NCBI GenBank assembly: GCA_037349105.1
Contig: JAYJMM010000122.1
Coordinates: 1,736,001 to 1,800,000, forward strand
Origin: Limnomonas spitsbergensis
Lineage: Eukaryota; Chlorophyta; Chlorophyceae; Chlamydomonadales
Reading direction: 5' to 3'
DNA: 64,000 nt
A program made the translations under genes and the position numbers. Below, in pieces: positions 29,801 through 44,130 of this stretch. Below the pieces are notes generated by a model that saw nothing but the letters and a program-made list of their open reading frames with translations, searched no databases and was not told the origin of the DNA. Position 1 is the stretch's first letter, and the number at the start of each line of letters is the position of its first letter.

Positions 29801-32800
29801 GCTGCATCATTCCTGGTATTCACTCACAACTCTGCAGATCACGGCACCACCCTTCTGCTTTCAAACAGGTCCAGGGCGTCTGCGTCAGCCTGCTGTATCA
29901 TTCCCGGTATTCACTCACAACTCTGCAGATCACGGCACCACCCTTCTGCTTTCGAACAGGTCCAGGGCGTCTGCGTCAGCCTGCTGCATCATTCCCGGTA
30001 TTCACTCACAACTCTGCAGATCACGGCACCACCCTTCTGCTTTCAAACAGGTCCAGGGAGTCTGCGTCAGCCTGCTGCATCATTCCTGGTATTCACTCAC
30101 AACTCTGCAGATCACGGCACCACCCTTCTGCTTTCAAACAGGTCCAGGGAGTCTGCGTCAGCCTGCTGCATCATTCCCGGTATTCACTCACAACTCTGCA
30201 GATCACGGCACCACCCTTCTGCTTTCAAACAGGTCCAGGGCGTGTGCGTCAGCCTGCTGCATCATTCCCGGTATTCACTCACAACTCTGCAGATCACGGC
30301 ACCACCCTTCTGCTTTCAAACAGGTCCAGGGCGTCTGCGTCAGCCTGCTGCATCATTCCCGGTATTCACTCACAACTCTGCAGATCACGGCACCACCCTT
30401 CTGCTTTCAAACAGGTCCAGGGAGTCCGCGTCAGCCTGCTGCATCATTCCGGTATTCACTCACAACTCTGCAGATCACGGCACCACCCTTCTGCTTTCAA
30501 ACAGGTCCAGGGAGTCTGCGTCAGCCTGCTGCATCATTCCGGTATTCACTCACAACTCTGCAGATCACGGCACCACCCTTCTGCTTTCAAACAGGTCCAG
30601 GGCGTCTGCGTCAGCCTGCTGCATCATTCCCGGTATTCACTCACAACTCTGCAGATCACGGCACCACCCTTCTGCTTTCAAACAGGTCCAGGGCGTCTGC
30701 GTCAGCCTGCTGTATCATTCCCGGTATTCACTCACAACTCTGCAGATCACGGCACCACCCTTCTGCTTTCAAACAGGTCCAGGGAGTCCGCGTCAGCCTG
30801 CTGCATCATTCCCGGTATTCACTCACAACTCTGCAGATCACGGCACCACCCTTCTGCTTTCAAACAGGTCCAGGGCGTCTGCGTCAGCCTGCTGCATCAT
30901 TCCCGGTATTCACTCACAACTCTGCAGATCACGGCACCACCCTTCTGCTTTCAAACAGGTCCAGGGAGTCCGCGTCAGCCTGCTGCATCATTCCGGTATT
31001 CACTCACAACTCTGCAGATCACGGCACCACCCTTCTGCTTTCAAACAGGTCCAGGGAGTCTGCGTCAGCCTGCTGCATCATTCCGGTATTCACTCACAAC
31101 TCTGCAGATCACGGCACCACCCTTCTGCTTTCGAACAGGTCCAGGGCGTCTGCGTCAGCCTGCTGCATCATTCCCGGTATTCACTCACAGCTCTGCAGAT
31201 CACGGCACCACCCTTCTGCTTTCAAACAGGTCCAGGGCGTCTGCGTCAGCCTGCTGCATCATTCCCGGTATTCACTCACAACTCTGCAGATCACGGCACC
31301 ACCCTTCTGCTTTCGAACAGGTCCAGGGCGTCTGCGTCAGCCTGCTGCATCATTCCCGGTATTCACTCACAACTCTGCAGATCACGGCACCACCCTTCTG
31401 CTTTCAAACAGGTCCAGGGAGTCTGCGTCAGCCTGCTGCATCATTCCTGGTATTCACTCACAACTCTGCAGATCACGGCACCACCCTTCTGCTTTCAAAC
31501 AGGTCCAGGGCGTCTGCGTCAGCCTGCTGTATCATTCCCGGTATTCACTCACAACTCTGCAGATCACGGCACCACCCTTCTGCTTTCGAACAGGTCCAGG
31601 GCGTCTGCGTCAGCCTGCTGCATCATTCCCGGTATTCACTCACAACTCTGCAGATCACGGCACCACCCTTCTGCTTTCAAACAGGTCCAGGGAGTCTGCG
31701 TCAGCCTGCTGCATCATTCCTGGTATTCACTCACAACTCTGCAGATCACGGCACCACCCTTCTGCTTTCAAACAGGTCCAGGGAGTCTGCGTCAGCCTGC
31801 TGCATCATTCCCGGTATTCACTCACAACTCTGCAGATCACGGCACCACCCTTCTGCTTTCAAACAGGTCCAGGGCGTGTGCGTCAGCCTGCTGCATCATT
31901 CCCGGTATTCACTCACAACTCTGCAGATCACGGCACCACCCTTCTGCTTTCAAACAGGTCCAGGGCGTCTGCGTCAGCCTGCTGCATCATTCCCGGTATT
32001 CACTCACAACTCTGCAGATCACGGCACCACCCTTCTGCTTTCAAACAGGTCCAGGGAGTCTGCGTCAGCCTGCTGCATCATTCCGGTATTCACTCACAAC
32101 TCTGCAGATCACGGCACCACCCTTCTGCTTTCAAACAGGTCCAGGGAGTCTGCGTCAGCCTGCTGCATCATTCCCGGTATTCACTCACAACTCTGCAGAT
32201 CACGGCACCACCCTTCTGCTTTCAAACAGGTCCAGGGCGTCTGCGTCAGCCTGCTGCATCATTCCCGGTATTCACTCACAACTCTGCAGATCACGGCACC
32301 ACCCTTCTGCTTTCAAACAGGTCCAGGGCGTCTGCGTCAGCCTGCTGCATCATTCCCGGTATTCACTCACAACTCTGCAGATCACGGCACCACCCTTCTG
32401 CTTTCAAACAGGTCCAGGGAGTCCGCGTCAGCCTGCTGCATCATTCCGGTATTCACTCACAACTCTGCAGATCACGGCACCACCCTTCTGCTTTCAAACA
32501 GGTCCAGGGAGTCTGCGTCAGCCTGCTGCATCATTCCGGTATTCACTCACAACTCTGCAGATCACGGCACCACCCTTCTGCTTTCAAACAGGTCCAGGGC
32601 GTCTGCGTCAGCCTGCTGCATCATTCCCGGTATTCACTCACAACTCTGCAGATCACGGCACCACCCTTCTGCTTTCAAACAGGTCCAGGGAGTCTGCGTC
32701 AGCCTGCTGCATCATTCCCGGTATTCACTCACAACTCTGCAGATCACGGCACCACCCTTCTGCTTTCAAACAGGTCCAGGGAGTCTGCGTCAGCCTGCTG

Positions 32801-32899
32801 CATCATTCCCGGTATTCACTCACAACTCTGCAGATCACGGCACCACCCTTCTGCTTTCAAACAGGTCCAGGGAGTCTGCGTCAGCCTGCTGCATCATTC

Positions 32900-35800
32900 C
32901 CGGTATTCACTCACAACTCTGCAGATCACGGCACCACCCTTCTGCTTTCAAACAGGTCCAGGGAGTCTGCGTCAGCCTGCTGCATCATTCCCGGTATTCA
33001 CTCACAACTCTGCAGATCACGGCACCACCCTTCTGCTTTCAAACAGGTCCAGGGATTCTGCGTCAGCCTGCTGCATCATTCCCGGTATTCACTCACAACT
33101 CTGCAGATCACGGCACCACCCTTCTGCTTTCAAACAGGTCCAGGGAGTCTGCGTCAGCCTGCTGCATCATTCCCGGTATTCACTCACAACTCTGCAGATC
33201 ACGGCACCACCCTTCTGCTTTCGAACAGGTCCAGGGAGTCTGCGTCAGCCTGCTGCATCATTCCCGGTATTCACTCACAACTCTGCAGATCACGGCACCA
33301 CCCTTCTGCTTTCAAACAGGTCCAGGGAGTCTGCGTCAGCCTGCTGCATCATTCCTGGTATTCACTCACAACTCTGCAGATCACGGCACCACCCTTCTGC
33401 TTTCAAACAGGTCCAGGGCGTCTGCGTCAGCCTGCTGTATCATTCCCGGTATTCACTCACAACTCTGCAGATCACGGCACCACCCTTCTGCTTTCGAACA
33501 GGTCCAGGGAGTCTGCGTCAGCCTGCTGCATCATTCCGGTATTCACTCACAACTCTGCAGATCACGGCACCACCCTTCTGCTTTCGAACAGGTCCAGGGC
33601 GTCTGCGTCAGCCTGCTGCATCATTCCCGGTATTCACTCACAGCTCTGCAGATCACGGCACCACCCTTCTGCTTTCAAACAGGTCCAGGGCGTCTGCGTC
33701 AGCCTGCTGCATCATTCCGGTATTCACTCACAACTCTGCAGATCACGGCACCACCCTTCTGCTTTCGAACAGGTCCAGGGCGTCTGCGTCAGCCTGCTGC
33801 ATCATTCCCGGTATTCACTCACAGCTCTGCAGATCACGGCACCACCCTTCTGCTTTCAAACAGGTCCAGGGCGTCTGCGTCAGCCTGCTGCATCATTCCC
33901 GGTATTCACTCACAACTCTGCAGATCACGGCACCACCCTTCTGCTTTCGAACAGGTCCAGGGCGTCTGCGTCAGCCTGCTGCATCATTCCCGGTATTCAC
34001 TCACAACTCTGCAGATCACGGCACCACCCTTCTGCTTTCAAACAGGTCCAGGGAGTCTGCGTCAGCCTGCTGCATCATTCCTGGTATTCACTCACAACTC
34101 TGCAGATCACGGCACCACCCTTCTGCTTTCAAACAGGTCCAGGGCGTCTGCGTCAGCCTGCTGTATCATTCCCGGTATTCACTCACAACTCTGCAGATCA
34201 CGGCACCACCCTTCTGCTTTCGAACAGGTCCAGGGCGTCTGCGTCAGCCTGCTGCATCATTCCCGGTATTCACTCACAACTCTGCAGATCACGGCACCAC
34301 CCTTCTGCTTTCAAACAGGTCCAGGGAGTCTGCGTCAGCCTGCTGCATCATTCCTGGTATTCACTCACAACTCTGCAGATCACGGCACCACCCTTCTGCT
34401 TTCAAACAGGTCCAGGGAGTCTGCGTCAGCCTGCTGCATCATTCCCGGTATTCACTCACAACTCTGCAGATCACGGCACCACCCTTCTGCTTTCAAACAG
34501 GTCCAGGGCGTGTGCGTCAGCCTGCTGCATCATTCCCGGTATTCACTCACAACTCTGCAGATCACGGCACCACCCTTCTGCTTTCAAACAGGTCCAGGGC
34601 GTCTGCGTCAGCCTGCTGCATCATTCCCGGTATTCACTCACAACTCTGCAGATCACGGCACCACCCTTCTGCTTTCAAACAGGTCCAGGGAGTCCGCGTC
34701 AGCCTGCTGCATCATTCCGGTATTCACTCACAACTCTGCAGATCACGGCACCACCCTTCTGCTTTCAAACAGGTCCAGGGAGTCTGCGTCAGCCTGCTGC
34801 ATCATTCCGGTATTCACTCACAACTCTGCAGATCACGGCACCACCCTTCTGCTTTCAAACAGGTCCAGGGCGTCTGCGTCAGCCTGCTGCATCATTCCCG
34901 GTATTCACTCACAACTCTGCAGATCACGGCACCACCCTTCTGCTTTCAAACAGGTCCAGGGCGTCTGCGTCAGCCTGCTGTATCATTCCCGGTATTCACT
35001 CACAACTCTGCAGATCACGGCACCACCCTTCTGCTTTCAAACAGGTCCAGGGAGTCCGCGTCAGCCTGCTGCATCATTCCCGGTATTCACTCACAACTCT
35101 GCAGATCACGGCACCACCCTTCTGCTTTCAAACAGGTCCAGGGCGTCTGCGTCAGCCTGCTGCATCATTCCCGGTATTCACTCACAACTCTGCAGATCAC
35201 GGCACCACCCTTCTGCTTTCAAACAGGTCCAGGGAGTCCGCGTCAGCCTGCTGCATCATTCCGGTATTCACTCACAACTCTGCAGATCACGGCACCACCC
35301 TTCTGCTTTCAAACAGGTCCAGGGCGTGTGCGTCAGCCTGCTGCATCATTCCGGTATTCACTCACAACTCTGCAGATCACGGCACCACCCTTCTGCTTTC
35401 GAACAGGTCCAGGGCGTCTGCGTCAGCCTGCTGCATCATTCCCGGTATTCACTCACAGCTCTGCAGATCACGGCACCACCCTTCTGCTTTCAAACAGGTC
35501 CAGGGCGTCTGCGTCAGCCTGCTGCATCATTCCCGGTATTCACTCACAACTCTGCAGATCACGGCACCACCCTTCTGCTTTCGAACAGGTCCAGGGCGTC
35601 TGCGTCAGCCTGCTGCATCATTCCCGGTATTCACTCACAACTCTGCAGATCACGGCACCACCCTTCTGCTTTCAAACAGGTCCAGGGAGTCTGCGTCAGC
35701 CTGCTGCATCATTCCTGGTATTCACTCACAACTCTGCAGATCACGGCACCACCCTTCTGCTTTCAAACAGGTCCAGGGCGTCTGCGTCAGCCTGCTGTAT

Positions 35801-38800
35801 CATTCCCGGTATTCACTCACAACTCTGCAGATCACGGCACCACCCTTCTGCTTTCGAACAGGTCCAGGGCGTCTGCGTCAGCCTGCTGCATCATTCCCGG
35901 TATTCACTCACAACTCTGCAGATCACGGCACCACCCTTCTGCTTTCAAACAGGTCCAGGGAGTCTGCGTCAGCCTGCTGCATCATTCCTGGTATTCACTC
36001 ACAACTCTGCAGATCACGGCACCACCCTTCTGCTTTCAAACAGGTCCAGGGAGTCTGCGTCAGCCTGCTGCATCATTCCCGGTATTCACTCACAACTCTG
36101 CAGATCACGGCACCACCCTTCTGCTTTCAAACAGGTCCAGGGCGTGTGCGTCAGCCTGCTGCATCATTCCCGGTATTCACTCACAACTCTGCAGATCACG
36201 GCACCACCCTTCTGCTTTCAAACAGGTCCAGGGCGTCTGCGTCAGCCTGCTGCATCATTCCCGGTATTCACTCACAACTCTGCAGATCACGGCACCACCC
36301 TTCTGCTTTCAAACAGGTCCAGGGAGTCTGCGTCAGCCTGCTGCATCATTCCTGGTATTCACTCACAACTCTGCAGATCACGGCACCACCCTTCTGCTTT
36401 CAAACAGGTCCAGGGAGTCTGCGTCAGCCTGCTGCATCATTCCCGGTATTCACTCACAACTCTGCAGATCACGGCACCACCCTTCTGCTTTCAAACAGGT
36501 CCAGGGCGTGTGCGTCAGCCTGCTGCATCATTCCCGGTATTCACTCACAACTCTGCAGATCACGGCACCACCCTTCTGCTTTCAAACAGGTCCAGGGCGT
36601 CTGCGTCAGCCTGCTGCATCATTCCCGGTATTCACTCACAACTCTGCAGATCACGGCACCACCCTTCTGCTTTCAAACAGGTCCAGGGATTCTGCGTCAG
36701 CCTGCTGCATCATTCCCGGTATTCACTCACAACTCTGCAGATCACGGCACCACCCTTCTGCTTTCAAACAGGTCCAGGGAGTCTGCGTCAGCCTGCTGCA
36801 TCATTCCCGGTATTCACTCACAACTCTGCAGATCACGGCACCACCCTTCTGCTTTCGAACAGGTCCAGGGCGTCTGCGTCAGCCTGCTGCATCATTCCCG
36901 GTATTCACTCACAACTCTGCAGATCACGGCACCACCCTTCTGCTTTCAAACAGGTCCAGGGAGTCTGCGTCAGCCTGCTGCATCATTCCCGGTATTCACT
37001 CACAACTCTGCAGATCACGGCACCACCCTTCTGCTTTCAAACAGGTCCAGGGATTCTGCGTCAGCCTGCTGCATCATTCCCGGTATTCACTCACAACTCT
37101 GCAGATCACGGCACCACCCTTCTGCTTTCAAACAGGTCCAGGGAGTCTGCGTCAGCCTGCTGCATCATTCCCGGTATTCACTCACAACTCTGCAGATCAC
37201 GGCACCACCCTTCTGCTTTCGAACAGGTCCAGGGAGTCTGCGTCAGCCTGCTGCATCATTCCCGGTATTCACTCACAACTCTGCAGATCACGGCACCACC
37301 CTTCTGCTTTCAAACAGGTCCAGGGAGTCTGCGTCAGCCTGCTGCATCATTCCTGGTATTCACTCACAACTCTGCAGATCACGGCACCACCCTTCTGCTT
37401 TCAAACAGGTCCAGGGCGTCTGCGTCAGCCTGCTGTATCATTCCCGGTATTCACTCACAACTCTGCAGATCACGGCACCACCCTTCTGCTTTCGAACAGG
37501 TCCAGGGAGTCTGCGTCAGCCTGCTGCATCATTCCGGTATTCACTCACAACTCTGCAGATCACGGCACCACCCTTCTGCTTTCGAACAGGTCCAGGGCGT
37601 CTGCGTCAGCCTGCTGCATCATTCCCGGTATTCACTCACAGCTCTGCAGATCACGGCACCACCCTTCTGCTTTCAAACAGGTCCAGGGCGTCTGCGTCAG
37701 CCTGCTGCATCATTCCCGGTATTCACTCACAACTCTGCAGATCACGGCACCACCCTTCTGCTTTCGAACAGGTCCAGGGCGTCTGCGTCAGCCTGCTGCA
37801 TCATTCCCGGTATTCACTCACAACTCTGCAGATCACGGCACCACCCTTCTGCTTTCAAACAGGTCCAGGGAGTCTGCGTCAGCCTGCTGCATCATTCCTG
37901 GTATTCACTCACAACTCTGCAGATCACGGCACCACCCTTCTGCTTTCAAACAGGTCCAGGGCGTCTGCGTCAGCCTGCTGTATCATTCCCGGTATTCACT
38001 CACAACTCTGCAGATCACGGCACCACCCTTCTGCTTTCGAACAGGTCCAGGGCGTCTGCGTCAGCCTGCTGCATCATTCCCGGTATTCACTCACAACTCT
38101 GCAGATCACGGCACCACCCTTCTGCTTTCAAACAGGTCCAGGGAGTCTGCGTCAGCCTGCTGCATCATTCCTGGTATTCACTCACAACTCTGCAGATCAC
38201 GGCACCACCCTTCTGCTTTCAAACAGGTCCAGGGAGTCTGCGTCAGCCTGCTGCATCATTCCCGGTATTCACTCACAACTCTGCAGATCACGGCACCACC
38301 CTTCTGCTTTCAAACAGGTCCAGGGCGTGTGCGTCAGCCTGCTGCATCATTCCCGGTATTCACTCACAACTCTGCAGATCACGGCACCACCCTTCTGCTT
38401 TCAAACAGGTCCAGGGAGTCTGCGTCAGCCTGCTGCATCATTCCCGGTATTCACTCACAACTCTGCAGATCACGGCACCACCCTTCTGCTTTCAAACAGG
38501 TCCAGGGATTCTGCGTCAGCCTGCTGCATCATTCCCGGTATTCACTCACAACTCTGCAGATCACGGCACCACCCTTCTGCTTTCAAACAGGTCCAGGGAG
38601 TCTGCGTCAGCCTGCTGCATCATTCCCGGTATTCACTCACAACTCTGCAGATCACGGCACCACCCTTCTGCTTTCGAACAGGTCCAGGGAGTCTGCGTCA
38701 GCCTGCTGCATCATTCCCGGTATTCACTCACAACTCTGCAGATCACGGCACCACCCTTCTGCTTTCAAACAGGTCCAGGGAGTCTGCGTCAGCCTGCTGC

Positions 38801-41800
38801 ATCATTCCTGGTATTCACTCACAACTCTGCAGATCACGGCACCACCCTTCTGCTTTCAAACAGGTCCAGGGCGTCTGCGTCAGCCTGCTGTATCATTCCC
38901 GGTATTCACTCACAACTCTGCAGATCACGGCACCACCCTTCTGCTTTCGAACAGGTCCAGGGAGTCTGCGTCAGCCTGCTGCATCATTCCGGTATTCACT
39001 CACAACTCTGCAGATCACGGCACCACCCTTCTGCTTTCGAACAGGTCCAGGGCGTCTGCGTCAGCCTGCTGCATCATTCCCGGTATTCACTCACAGCTCT
39101 GCAGATCACGGCACCACCCTTCTGCTTTCAAACAGGTCCAGGGCGTCTGCGTCAGCCTGCTGCATCATTCCGGTATTCACTCACAACTCTGCAGATCACG
39201 GCACCACCCTTCTGCTTTCGAACAGGTCCAGGGCGTCTGCGTCAGCCTGCTGCATCATTCCCGGTATTCACTCACAGCTCTGCAGATCACGGCACCACCC
39301 TTCTGCTTTCAAACAGGTCCAGGGCGTCTGCGTCAGCCTGCTGCATCATTCCCGGTATTCACTCACAACTCTGCAGATCACGGCACCACCCTTCTGCTTT
39401 CGAACAGGTCCAGGGCGTCTGCGTCAGCCTGCTGCATCATTCCCGGTATTCACTCACAACTCTGCAGATCACGGCACCACCCTTCTGCTTTCAAACAGGT
39501 CCAGGGAGTCTGCGTCAGCCTGCTGCATCATTCCTGGTATTCACTCACAACTCTGCAGATCACGGCACCACCCTTCTGCTTTCAAACAGGTCCAGGGCGT
39601 CTGCGTCAGCCTGCTGTATCATTCCCGGTATTCACTCACAACTCTGCAGATCACGGCACCACCCTTCTGCTTTCGAACAGGTCCAGGGCGTCTGCGTCAG
39701 CCTGCTGCATCATTCCCGGTATTCACTCACAACTCTGCAGATCACGGCACCACCCTTCTGCTTTCAAACAGGTCCAGGGAGTCTGCGTCAGCCTGCTGCA
39801 TCATTCCTGGTATTCACTCACAACTCTGCAGATCACGGCACCACCCTTCTGCTTTCAAACAGGTCCAGGGAGTCTGCGTCAGCCTGCTGCATCATTCCCG
39901 GTATTCACTCACAACTCTGCAGATCACGGCACCACCCTTCTGCTTTCAAACAGGTCCAGGGCGTGTGCGTCAGCCTGCTGCATCATTCCCGGTATTCACT
40001 CACAACTCTGCAGATCACGGCACCACCCTTCTGCTTTCAAACAGGTCCAGGGCGTCTGCGTCAGCCTGCTGCATCATTCCCGGTATTCACTCACAACTCT
40101 GCAGATCACGGCACCACCCTTCTGCTTTCAAACAGGTCCAGGGAGTCCGCGTCAGCCTGCTGCATCATTCCGGTATTCACTCACAACTCTGCAGATCACG
40201 GCACCACCCTTCTGCTTTCAAACAGGTCCAGGGAGTCTGCGTCAGCCTGCTGCATCATTCCGGTATTCACTCACAACTCTGCAGATCACGGCACCACCCT
40301 TCTGCTTTCAAACAGGTCCAGGGCGTCTGCGTCAGCCTGCTGCATCATTCCCGGTATTCACTCACAACTCTGCAGATCACGGCACCACCCTTCTGCTTTC
40401 AAACAGGTCCAGGGCGTCTGCGTCAGCCTGCTGTATCATTCCCGGTATTCACTCACAACTCTGCAGATCACGGCACCACCCTTCTGCTTTCAAACAGGTC
40501 CAGGGAGTCCGCGTCAGCCTGCTGCATCATTCCCGGTATTCACTCACAACTCTGCAGATCACGGCACCACCCTTCTGCTTTCAAACAGGTCCAGGGCGTC
40601 TGCGTCAGCCTGCTGCATCATTCCCGGTATTCACTCACAACTCTGCAGATCACGGCACCACCCTTCTGCTTTCAAACAGGTCCAGGGAGTCCGCGTCAGC
40701 CTGCTGCATCATTCCGGTATTCACTCACAACTCTGCAGATCACGGCACCACCCTTCTGCTTTCAAACAGGTCCAGGGAGTCTGCGTCAGCCTGCTGCATC
40801 ATTCCGGTATTCACTCACAACTCTGCAGATCACGGCACCACCCTTCTGCTTTCGAACAGGTCCAGGGCGTCTGCGTCAGCCTGCTGCATCATTCCCGGTA
40901 TTCACTCACAGCTCTGCAGATCACGGCACCACCCTTCTGCTTTCAAACAGGTCCAGGGCGTCTGCGTCAGCCTGCTGCATCATTCCCGGTATTCACTCAC
41001 AACTCTGCAGATCACGGCACCACCCTTCTGCTTTCGAACAGGTCCAGGGCGTCTGCGTCAGCCTGCTGCATCATTCCCGGTATTCACTCACAACTCTGCA
41101 GATCACGGCACCACCCTTCTGCTTTCAAACAGGTCCAGGGAGTCTGCGTCAGCCTGCTGCATCATTCCTGGTATTCACTCACAACTCTGCAGATCACGGC
41201 ACCACCCTTCTGCTTTCAAACAGGTCCAGGGCGTGTGCGTCAGCCTGCTGTATCATTCCCGGTATTCACTCACAACTCTGCAGATCACGGCACCACCCTT
41301 CTGCTTTCGAACAGGTCCAGGGCGTCTGCGTCAGCCTGCTGCATCATTCCCGGTATTCACTCACAACTCTGCAGATCACGGCACCACCCTTCTGCTTTCA
41401 AACAGGTCCAGGGAGTCTGCGTCAGCCTGCTGCATCATTCCTGGTATTCACTCACAACTCTGCAGATCACGGCACCACCCTTCTGCTTTCAAACAGGTCC
41501 AGGGAGTCTGCGTCAGCCTGCTGCATCATTCCCGGTATTCACTCACAACTCTGCAGATCACGGCACCACCCTTCTGCTTTCAAACAGGTCCAGGGCGTGT
41601 GCGTCAGCCTGCTGCATCATTCCCGGTATTCACTCACAACTCTGCAGATCACGGCACCACCCTTCTGCTTTCAAACAGGTCCAGGGCGTCTGCGTCAGCC
41701 TGCTGCATCATTCCCGGTATTCACTCACAACTCTGCAGATCACGGCACCACCCTTCTGCTTTCAAACAGGTCCAGGGAGTCTGCGTCAGCCTGCTGCATC

Positions 41801-44130
41801 ATTCCTGGTATTCACTCACAACTCTGCAGATCACGGCACCACCCTTCTGCTTTCAAACAGGTCCAGGGAGTCTGCGTCAGCCTGCTGCATCATTCCCGGT
41901 ATTCACTCACAACTCTGCAGATCACGGCACCACCCTTCTGCTTTCAAACAGGTCCAGGGCGTGTGCGTCAGCCTGCTGCATCATTCCCGGTATTCACTCA
42001 CAACTCTGCAGATCACGGCACCACCCTTCTGCTTTCAAACAGGTCCAGGGCGTCTGCGTCAGCCTGCTGCATCATTCCCGGTATTCACTCACAACTCTGC
42101 AGATCACGGCACCACCCTTCTGCTTTCAAACAGGTCCAGGGATTCTGCGTCAGCCTGCTGCATCATTCCCGGTATTCACTCACAACTCTGCAGATCACGG
42201 CACCACCCTTCTGCTTTCAAACAGGTCCAGGGAGTCTGCGTCAGCCTGCTGCATCATTCCCGGTATTCACTCACAACTCTGCAGATCACGGCACCACCCT
42301 TCTGCTTTCGAACAGGTCCAGGGCGTCTGCGTCAGCCTGCTGCATCATTCCCGGTATTCACTCACAACTCTGCAGATCACGGCACCACCCTTCTGCTTTC
42401 AAACAGGTCCAGGGAGTCTGCGTCAGCCTGCTGCATCATTCCCGGTATTCACTCACAACTCTGCAGATCACGGCACCACCCTTCTGCTTTCAAACAGGTC
42501 CAGGGATTCTGCGTCAGCCTGCTGCATCATTCCCGGTATTCACTCACAACTCTGCAGATCACGGCACCACCCTTCTGCTTTCAAACAGGTCCAGGGAGTC
42601 TGCGTCAGCCTGCTGCATCATTCCCGGTATTCACTCACAACTCTGCAGATCACGGCACCACCCTTCTGCTTTCGAACAGGTCCAGGGAGTCTGCGTCAGC
42701 CTGCTGCATCATTCCCGGTATTCACTCACAACTCTGCAGATCACGGCACCACCCTTCTGCTTTCAAACAGGTCCAGGGAGTCTGCGTCAGCCTGCTGCAT
42801 CATTCCTGGTATTCACTCACAACTCTGCAGATCACGGCACCACCCTTCTGCTTTCAAACAGGTCCAGGGCGTCTGCGTCAGCCTGCTGTATCATTCCCGG
42901 TATTCACTCACAACTCTGCAGATCACGGCACCACCCTTCTGCTTTCGAACAGGTCCAGGGAGTCTGCGTCAGCCTGCTGCATCATTCCGGTATTCACTCA
43001 CAACTCTGCAGATCACGGCACCACCCTTCTGCTTTCGAACAGGTCCAGGGCGTCTGCGTCAGCCTGCTGCATCATTCCCGGTATTCACTCACAGCTCTGC
43101 AGATCACGGCACCACCCTTCTGCTTTCAAACAGGTCCAGGGCGTCTGCGTCAGCCTGCTGCATCATTCCCGGTATTCACTCACAACTCTGCAGATCACGG
43201 CACCACCCTTCTGCTTTCGAACAGGTCCAGGGCGTCTGCGTCAGCCTGCTGCATCATTCCCGGTATTCACTCACAACTCTGCAGATCACGGCACCACCCT
43301 TCTGCTTTCAAACAGGTCCAGGGAGTCTGCGTCAGCCTGCTGCATCATTCCTGGTATTCACTCACAACTCTGCAGATCACGGCACCACCCTTCTGCTTTC
43401 AAACAGGTCCAGGGCGTCTGCGTCAGCCTGCTGTATCATTCCCGGTATTCACTCACAACTCTGCAGATCACGGCACCACCCTTCTGCTTTCGAACAGGTC
43501 CAGGGCGTCTGCGTCAGCCTGCTGCATCATTCCCGGTATTCACTCACAACTCTGCAGATCACGGCACCACCCTTCTGCTTTCAAACAGGTCCAGGGAGTC
43601 TGCGTCAGCCTGCTGCATCATTCCTGGTATTCACTCACAACTCTGCAGATCACGGCACCACCCTTCTGCTTTCAAACAGGTCCAGGGAGTCTGCGTCAGC
43701 CTGCTGCATCATTCCCGGTATTCACTCACAACTCTGCAGATCACGGCACCACCCTTCTGCTTTCAAACAGGTCCAGGGCGTGTGCGTCAGCCTGCTGCAT
43801 CATTCCCGGTATTCACTCACAACTCTGCAGATCACGGCACCACCCTTCTGCTTTCAAACAGGTCCAGGGCGTCTGCGTCAGCCTGCTGCATCATTCCCGG
43901 TATTCACTCACAACTCTGCAGATCACGGCACCACCCTTCTGCTTTCAAACAGGTCCAGGGATTCTGCGTCAGCCTGCTGCATCATTCCCGGTATTCACTC
44001 ACAACTCTGCAGATCACGGCACCACCCTTCTGCTTTCAAACAGGTCCAGGGAGTCTGCGTCAGCCTGCTGCATCATTCCCGGTATTCACTCACAACTCTG
44101 CAGATCACGGCACCACCCTTCTGCTTTCGA
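32900..44130 (-). repeat. Large higher-order tandem duplication, period 5,453 bp (60 units)
   Basis: Many independent markers repeat at 5,453 bp. GGGATTCTG recurs at 33,054/38,507, 36,688/42,141 and 37,052/42,505. The 90-bp-unit marker ATTCCGGT recurs at 33,533/38,986 and 33,714/39,167. GCGTGTGCG recurs near 36,505/41,957 and 38,325/43,778. Sixty units with seven 1-bp deletions give 5,453 bp. Correspondence fails near 38,690 versus 44,142. A few private differences exist, for example near 35,333 versus 40,786. Confidence 0.8.
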
